Below, piece by piece: positions 13,947 through 17,714 of a stretch of DNA of 17,714 nucleotides. The notes under the pieces were generated by a model, which saw only the letters and a list, made by a program, of their open reading frames with translations, searched no databases and was not told the origin of the DNA. This stretch comes from Actinomycetes bacterium (GTDB lineage Bacteria; Actinomycetota; Acidimicrobiia; Spongiisociales; UBA5794): positions 1 through 17,714 of the forward strand of contig JAHEEL010000019.1 in the NCBI GenBank assembly GCA_024640745.1, given 5' to 3'. The first letter of the stretch is position 1, and the number at the start of each line of letters is the position of its first letter. A program made the translations under genes and the position numbers.

Positions 13947-14085
13947 CTAGGCCGAAGATACGAGACACGAGACTGGGCACGGTCTCCCGTCGAGCGTATT
14001 CGTGTCTGGCGCCTTCTGTCCGCGGACCGGCGACTGACGGCGCCCGACTCCCCCAAACGCCCCGGACCTGCGACCATGGGGGCTC
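13947..14085. repeat. Intergenic region with inverted TCTCGTG-type repeats
   Basis: This 139-base gap has no gene. ACGAGACACGAGAC (13960-13973) is the reverse complement of the TCTCGTG tandem array found at 1516-1536, and CGTGTCTGGCG (14001-14011) repeats the word that ends that array. Together they form a loose inverted repeat. The promoter of the ABC operon should be here, but I see no clear elements. Confidence 0.5.
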
Positions 14086-14994
14086 ATGGTTGATGCACCG
14101 ATTCTCTCAGCCCGCGATCTTGGCCTGGCGTACGGTTCGATCGTCGCCCTCCACGGAGTCGAATTCGACCTACCGCCCGGTCGCATCGGTCTCGTCGGCG
14201 CCAACGGCGCGGGAAAGACCACATTGATCAAGATCCTGCTGGGCATCCTGCGACCCACGCTCGGGACCGCAGCGGTGCTCGGTTTCGATGCGACGAAGGA
14301 CGTGCTCGATGTGCGGTCGCGGATCGGGTACATGCCCGAGAACGATTGCCTACCGCTCGACATCTCGGCGGCCGAGTTCGTCGTCTACGCCGCCGGCCTC
14401 GCGGGGCTTCCGCGCAATGCCGCACGCCAGCGCGCGTCGGACGTGCTGACCCTCGTTGGCCTCGAAGAGGAGCGTTTCCGCCCGATCGAGGGATTCTCCA
14501 CCGGGATGAAGCAACGCACCAAGTTGGCTCAAGCCATCGTTCACGACCCCGAACTGGTCTTCCTCGACGAGCCGACCGCCGGTCTCGACCCGGAGGGCCG
14601 CGAGGAGATGCTCGAGTTGATCTCGCGGCTCGGCGGATTCGGCATCAACGTTCTCGTGTCCTCGCATGTCCTGGGCGACATCGAGCGCACATGCGACTGG
14701 GTGCTCATGCTCGACGGCGGCCGGGTGCTTCGGTCCGGCCCCCTCTCCCACCTGATCGACGCAGACACCGTGGCCGTCGAGGTCATCGGAGACACCGACG
14801 CCGTCGCACGGCACCTGGTCGCGGCCGGCGCGACGGTCGACGTAGCCGGGCCGCGCCTCCTCGTATGGACGAGCACCGACGACGCGTTCCGGCTCGTCCG
14901 AGACGCCCTAGCCGATTCCGGCGCCGGTATGCGGTCGCTCGGTCCGAAGGCCACGACGCTGGAGGACGTGTTCCTCGAGGGGAGCGGATCGTGA
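14086..14994 (+). CDS. ABC transporter ATP-binding protein (first pair)
   Basis: A 302-residue cytoplasmic ATPase of the ABC-2/CcmA-NatA type. Walker A is GANGAGKTT (38-46), the signature is FSTGMKQR (137-144, the degenerate form common in this group), Walker B is LVFLDEP (157-163) with GLDPEG in the D-loop, and an H-loop His lies in VSSHVLGD. The last 80 residues form the variable C-terminal domain. The stop overlaps the permease start as GTGA, so the two are coupled. The substrate is unknown; such pairs serve drug or lipid export, or sodium extrusion. ATG 14086 fits the family start. Confidence 0.93.
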   Translation: MVDAPILSARDLGLAYGSIVALHGVEFDLPPGRIGLVGANGAGKTTLIKILLGILRPTLGTAAVLGFDATKDVLDVRSRIGYMPENDCLPLDISAAEFVVYAAGLAGLPRNAARQRASDVLTLVGLEEERFRPIEGFSTGMKQRTKLAQAIVHDPELVFLDEPTAGLDPEGREEMLELISRLGGFGINVLVSSHVLGDIERTCDWVLMLDGGRVLRSGPLSHLIDADTVAVEVIGDTDAVARHLVAAGATVDVAGPRLLVWTSTDDAFRLVRDALADSGAGMRSLGPKATTLEDVFLEGSGS

Positions 14995-15884
14995 CCGAAC
15001 GGGGCGTCGTATTCGATCTCGGCTATGTCCCCTACGAGGGGGAACGCCGAGGCCGGCGGGGCGCCATCTCTTCGACCTACCGCGACGGTCTGCAACGCGT
15101 GTTCGGCATTCGCAGGAGAGCCAGGAAGAAGATCCTTCCGTGGATGCTCGTGGTGCTCGCTCTTCTGCCGGCGGTTGTCTTCGTCGGCTTCGCCTTTCTC
15201 CTCTCGACGTTCTCACCCGAAGCCGAATCGCCGTTCGGGAGCCACGGCGACTACTTCTCGATCACCGGCGGCGTCGTCCTGCTCTTCGTGGCGCTTGCAG
15301 CACCAGAGCTCTTGATCCCCGATCGTCGCGAAGGGGTTCTCTCCGTCTACTCGTCACGGCCGCTCCGGCCGGATGACTACATCGGAACACGCTCGGCGTC
15401 GCTACTCACCGTCGTTGCCGGGTTCATGCTCATCCCGCAGGTGCTGATGTACATCGGATTCGCGGCACTCTCGGCAGACGGGTTCTTCAAAGCGCTGGTC
15501 ACGAACACCGACGAGATACCGAAGATCCTCGCCGCAACCGTCGTGTATGCGCTCGCGTACGCGCCGCTTGCGCTGCTGGTCGCGACGATCGCGTCGCGCA
15601 AGGCCGCGGCTACCGGGATCTATCTCGGGGTCATGATCGTCGGCGCAGGTCTCGCTGCAGCGCTCGTGGAGGCCACCACCCTTCCGGGCAGCCGGTATGC
15701 CGCGATCCTCGCCGTCGACGGACATCCGGACTACGTGCGCGATTGGATCTTCGGCACGACGGGTTCGAGCGAGACCACCATTGCCAACGCCGGCCTCGAT
15801 CCGTGGGTCTCGCTTGCGGTGATCGTGACGGTGGCCGTTGCTTCGAGCGTGTTCGTCGTGTGGCGGTATCGGAGGTTGATGTGA
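14991..15884 (+). CDS. ABC-2 type permease (first pair)
   Basis: The 297-residue membrane protein starts at a GTG that overlaps the ATPase stop, with GGGGAG upstream. The N-terminal 45 residues are cytoplasmic and basic, with a VPYEGERRGRRG segment typical of this permease family. About six transmembrane helices follow, the first near residues 49-71 (PWMLVVLALLPAVVFVGFAF) and the last near 270-290. It should form the membrane channel for the preceding ATPase. Its own stop overlaps the second ATPase start (GTGA), so all four genes form one operon. No substrate can be assigned. Confidence 0.88.
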   Translation: MTERGVVFDLGYVPYEGERRGRRGAISSTYRDGLQRVFGIRRRARKKILPWMLVVLALLPAVVFVGFAFLLSTFSPEAESPFGSHGDYFSITGGVVLLFVALAAPELLIPDRREGVLSVYSSRPLRPDDYIGTRSASLLTVVAGFMLIPQVLMYIGFAALSADGFFKALVTNTDEIPKILAATVVYALAYAPLALLVATIASRKAAATGIYLGVMIVGAGLAAALVEATTLPGSRYAAILAVDGHPDYVRDWIFGTTGSSETTIANAGLDPWVSLAVIVTVAVASSVFVVWRYRRLM

Positions 15885-16819
15885 CGACGAACCCTGCGCT
15901 CGTCGACTCCCCGACCGTCGAGCTCGACGACGCGTCCAAGTGGTTCGGCCAGAAGGTCGCGGTATCCAACGTCACGTGCTCGTTCGGACCGGGTGTGACC
16001 GGACTGCTCGGCCCGAACGGAGCCGGCAAGACCACGATGCTGCGAATGCTCACCGGGCTCATCCGACCCTCGAAGGGGGAGGTTCGCGTCCTCGGTGTGT
16101 GGCCGAGAACGCGGCCGTCCGTCTACGCCGACGTCGGGCTGGTTCCCGAAGAGGCCGCCGTGTATCCGTCGCTCACCGCACGGGAGTATGTCAGGTACGC
16201 CGCCACACTCGCCGGAGTCTCCAATGTCGGCGAGGCCACCGAGCGTGCCATCGAGACCGTTGCGCTCGGTCCACCGGCGGACCGCAAGCTCGCCGGCTAT
16301 TCGAAGGGGATGCGCCAGCGGGCAAAAGTTGCCGCGGCGCTGGTCTCCGATCCGCAGATCCTGTTGCTCGACGAACCGCTCAACGGGACCGACCCGGTCC
16401 AACGGCTGCACCTGATCAACCTGTTCCAGCGCCTCGGCGGCGAGGGGCGGACCGTCATCGTCTCTTCGCACATCCTCGGTGAGGTCGATCGGATGTCTGA
16501 TCGCGTCATCGCGATCGTCGACGGGCGTCTCGCAGCCGCGGGTGACGTGGCGGCGATCCGCAGCGCGATGACCGACATCCCCTACCGGGTCCGCATCGAA
16601 TCCGACTCGGCACGCGTGCTGGCCGCCCGCCTCGTCGAAGAGGCACTGGTGCACGGCGTGTCGGTAGACGACGGCACCCTTCGGGTCGAGACCGGCGATC
16701 TTGCTGCGCTCGGTCTCCGCGTTCCGCAAGTCGCGCAGGAGGTCGATGCGCGGATCACCGCGTTCCAGCCCGAGGACGCGTCGCTCGAGAGTGTCTTCCG
16801 GTACCTGGTGAAGCGCTGA
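15881..16819 (+). CDS. ABC transporter ATP-binding protein (second pair)
   Basis: A 312-residue ABC-2-type ATPase. Walker A is GPNGAGKTT (44-52), the signature YSKGMRQR (140-147), Walker B ILLLDEP (160-166), and the H-loop His is in VSSHILGEVDRMSD. The D-loop reads NGTDP in place of the usual GLDP, a small deviation. It starts at GTG 15881, overlapping the permease stop. The two ATPases in this operon are clearly different paralogues, so the system may be a heterodimeric exporter or two exporters made together. Confidence 0.93.
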   Translation: MTTNPALVDSPTVELDDASKWFGQKVAVSNVTCSFGPGVTGLLGPNGAGKTTMLRMLTGLIRPSKGEVRVLGVWPRTRPSVYADVGLVPEEAAVYPSLTAREYVRYAATLAGVSNVGEATERAIETVALGPPADRKLAGYSKGMRQRAKVAAALVSDPQILLLDEPLNGTDPVQRLHLINLFQRLGGEGRTVIVSSHILGEVDRMSDRVIAIVDGRLAAAGDVAAIRSAMTDIPYRVRIESDSARVLAARLVEEALVHGVSVDDGTLRVETGDLAALGLRVPQVAQEVDARITAFQPEDASLESVFRYLVKR

Positions 16820-17568
16820 TGCGAGCGTTTGCGGCGATCACCAGCATGTCGATCAAGCTGCTCCTCGGGTTGCGACGACTCATCATCTTCGGCATCGCCG
16901 CACTCGCCCCGGCAGCGGTGTTCCTGCTGCTCTCCCAGACGCTGGCAAGCGAGGCTGCCCTCAATCGACTCCTGGCGATGGTGGGAGCCCTGTACTTCCC
17001 GCTGCTCGTCCCGATCGTGACCCTGATCATCGCTTCGTCCGCCCTCGGCGACGAACGGCGCGACGCCACACTCTCATTCCTGGTCCTTCGTCCGATTCCG
17101 CGCTCGGTCATCGCCTCATCGAAGTTCCTCGGCGCGATCGTCGTCGCCGGGGGCCTCAATGCCCTCGGCGCCGTTGCACTGACCGTGGTGTACGGCATCG
17201 AGACGGGCTCTTGGAGCCTGGTCGTGCCGCTGCTCGTCGGGGGCATCGCCGCGAGCGTCGTGTACGCGTCCCTCTTCATCCCCCTCGGCTTCTTCACCGA
17301 TCGAGCCGTGCTCATCGGACTCGCATTCGTATTCATCTTCGAGAATGCCGTTGTCAGTGCGCTGAGCGGGCTCTCGACGCTCTCACCGTGGCGGATCGGC
17401 TGGTCGGCGTTCGCGGGTCTCGTTCCCGCCGATGTCGAAGCGGAGATAGCCGACATCGGAACCGCCAACCTGTCGAGTCTCGGGGCGGCCCTCTTGTCGA
17501 CCGTGTTCATCGCCGCTGTCTCGATCGCTGCGACGACGCTGGTGCTCCGCCGACGCGACTTGACGTGA
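16819..17568 (+). CDS. ABC-2 type permease (second pair)
   Basis: A 249-residue membrane protein with about six hydrophobic segments and an ALGDERRDATLSFLVLRPI loop, typical of ABC-2 permeases (compare the GVLSVYSSRPLRP segment of the first permease). ATG 16819 shares one base with the upstream stop (TGATG). It should pair with the second ATPase. The substrate is unknown. It ends 43 bases before murJ. Confidence 0.88.
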   Translation: MRAFAAITSMSIKLLLGLRRLIIFGIAALAPAAVFLLLSQTLASEAALNRLLAMVGALYFPLLVPIVTLIIASSALGDERRDATLSFLVLRPIPRSVIASSKFLGAIVVAGGLNALGAVALTVVYGIETGSWSLVVPLLVGGIAASVVYASLFIPLGFFTDRAVLIGLAFVFIFENAVVSALSGLSTLSPWRIGWSAFAGLVPADVEAEIADIGTANLSSLGAALLSTVFIAAVSIAATTLVLRRRDLT

Positions 17569-17611
17569 GTAACCACGTTCGCGAGTTCGTACGTTCTACG
17601 ATCGTAGGAAC
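17569..17611 (+). promoter_or_regulatory. Palindrome just upstream of murJ
   Basis: A perfect 12-base palindrome CTACGATCGTAG (17596-17607) lies 4 bases before the murJ start, flanked by GTT and GAAC that make a wider imperfect symmetry. It overlaps the probable ribosome site (AGGAAC), so a repressor bound here or a hairpin could block translation or transcription. Whether a promoter lies in this short gap is unclear. Confidence 0.35.
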
Positions 17612-17714
17612 ATGAGCCGCTCCACCGGCCGGTCGCTGCGGGGCAGGATGGGCATCGCTGCCCTCATTGTGTCCGGGGGCATCCTCATCTCCCGGGTCCT
17701 TGGCGTCGTGCGCG
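17612..17714 (+). CDS. murJ: Lipid II flippase MurJ, N-terminal fragment cut by window end
   Basis: Only 34 residues are visible. They begin with a basic cytoplasmic segment (MSRSTGRSLRGRMGIAAL) and enter the first transmembrane helix with GGILISRVLGVVR, the highly conserved N-terminal signature of MurJ/MviN (pattern S-R-[VI]-L-G-x-x-R). MurJ moves lipid-linked peptidoglycan precursor across the membrane. The gene runs off the window; an actinobacterial version may carry a long C-terminal extension not visible here. Confidence 0.8.
   Translation, partial: MSRSTGRSLRGRMGIAALIVSGGILISRVLGVVR

Noticed and set aside
15731..16729. 332-residue minus-strand open frame opposite the second ABC ATPase
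   Set aside because: It is a shadow of the ATPase, which has intact Walker A, signature and Walker B motifs.
14086..17568. ABC cluster as a defined antibiotic or sodium exporter
   Set aside because: Motifs establish ABC-2 transport only; nothing visible fixes the substrate.

Overview
The window is a high-GC, densely packed bacterial segment with short intergenic gaps (none above about 190 bases), many GTG starts and many 4-base stop/start overlaps. A fosfomycin-insensitive type MurA (Asp in place of the catalytic Cys), a ppk1-mutT1 pair as in mycobacteria, and an LPxTG-type surface protein point to an actinobacterium. Acidimicrobiia or a related uncultured lineage is my best guess, but this is inference without a phylogenetic marker.

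Layout. (1) Positions 1-5093 are housekeeping: murA on the minus strand, then rpiB, polyphosphate kinase ppk1 and a two-domain Nudix/histidine-phosphatase gene (MutT1 type) on the plus strand. (2) Positions 5207-11711, all minus strand, hold the most interesting part: a bacterial microcompartment (BMC) operon. In transcription order it encodes an RpiB-family sugar-phosphate isomerase with an N-terminal targeting-like helix, a deoxyribose-phosphate aldolase (DeoC) with a similar N-terminal helix, a gated CcmP/CsoS1D-type BMC-T shell protein, a BMC-H hexamer, a BMC-P pentamer, a CoA-acylating aldehyde dehydrogenase, a second tandem BMC-T, and two more BMC-P pentamers. A small lipoprotein and an alpha/beta hydrolase follow on the same strand. 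(3) Positions 11793-13946 on the plus strand, divergent from the BMC operon, hold a MerR-like HTH/coiled-coil protein, an LPxTG-type secreted protein and an EamA-family transporter. (4) Positions 14086-17568 hold two tightly coupled ABC ATPase/permease pairs. (5) From 17612 the window ends inside the start of a murJ (lipid II flippase) gene.

How the BMC genes probably work together: DeoC splits 2-deoxyribose 5-phosphate into glyceraldehyde 3-phosphate and acetaldehyde; the aldehyde dehydrogenase oxidises the volatile, toxic acetaldehyde to acetyl-CoA inside the protein shell; the RpiB-like enzyme interconverts a related pentose phosphate. This gene content matches the sugar-phosphate-utilising (SPU) class of BMC loci described in comparative surveys and resembles the Haliangium type. 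The general system is therefore not wholly new, but it is experimentally poorly characterised, and this version has distinctive points: no phosphotransacetylase or alcohol dehydrogenase in view, three different pentamers, an isomerase lacking the usual catalytic cysteine, and a divergent HTH gene as candidate regulator.
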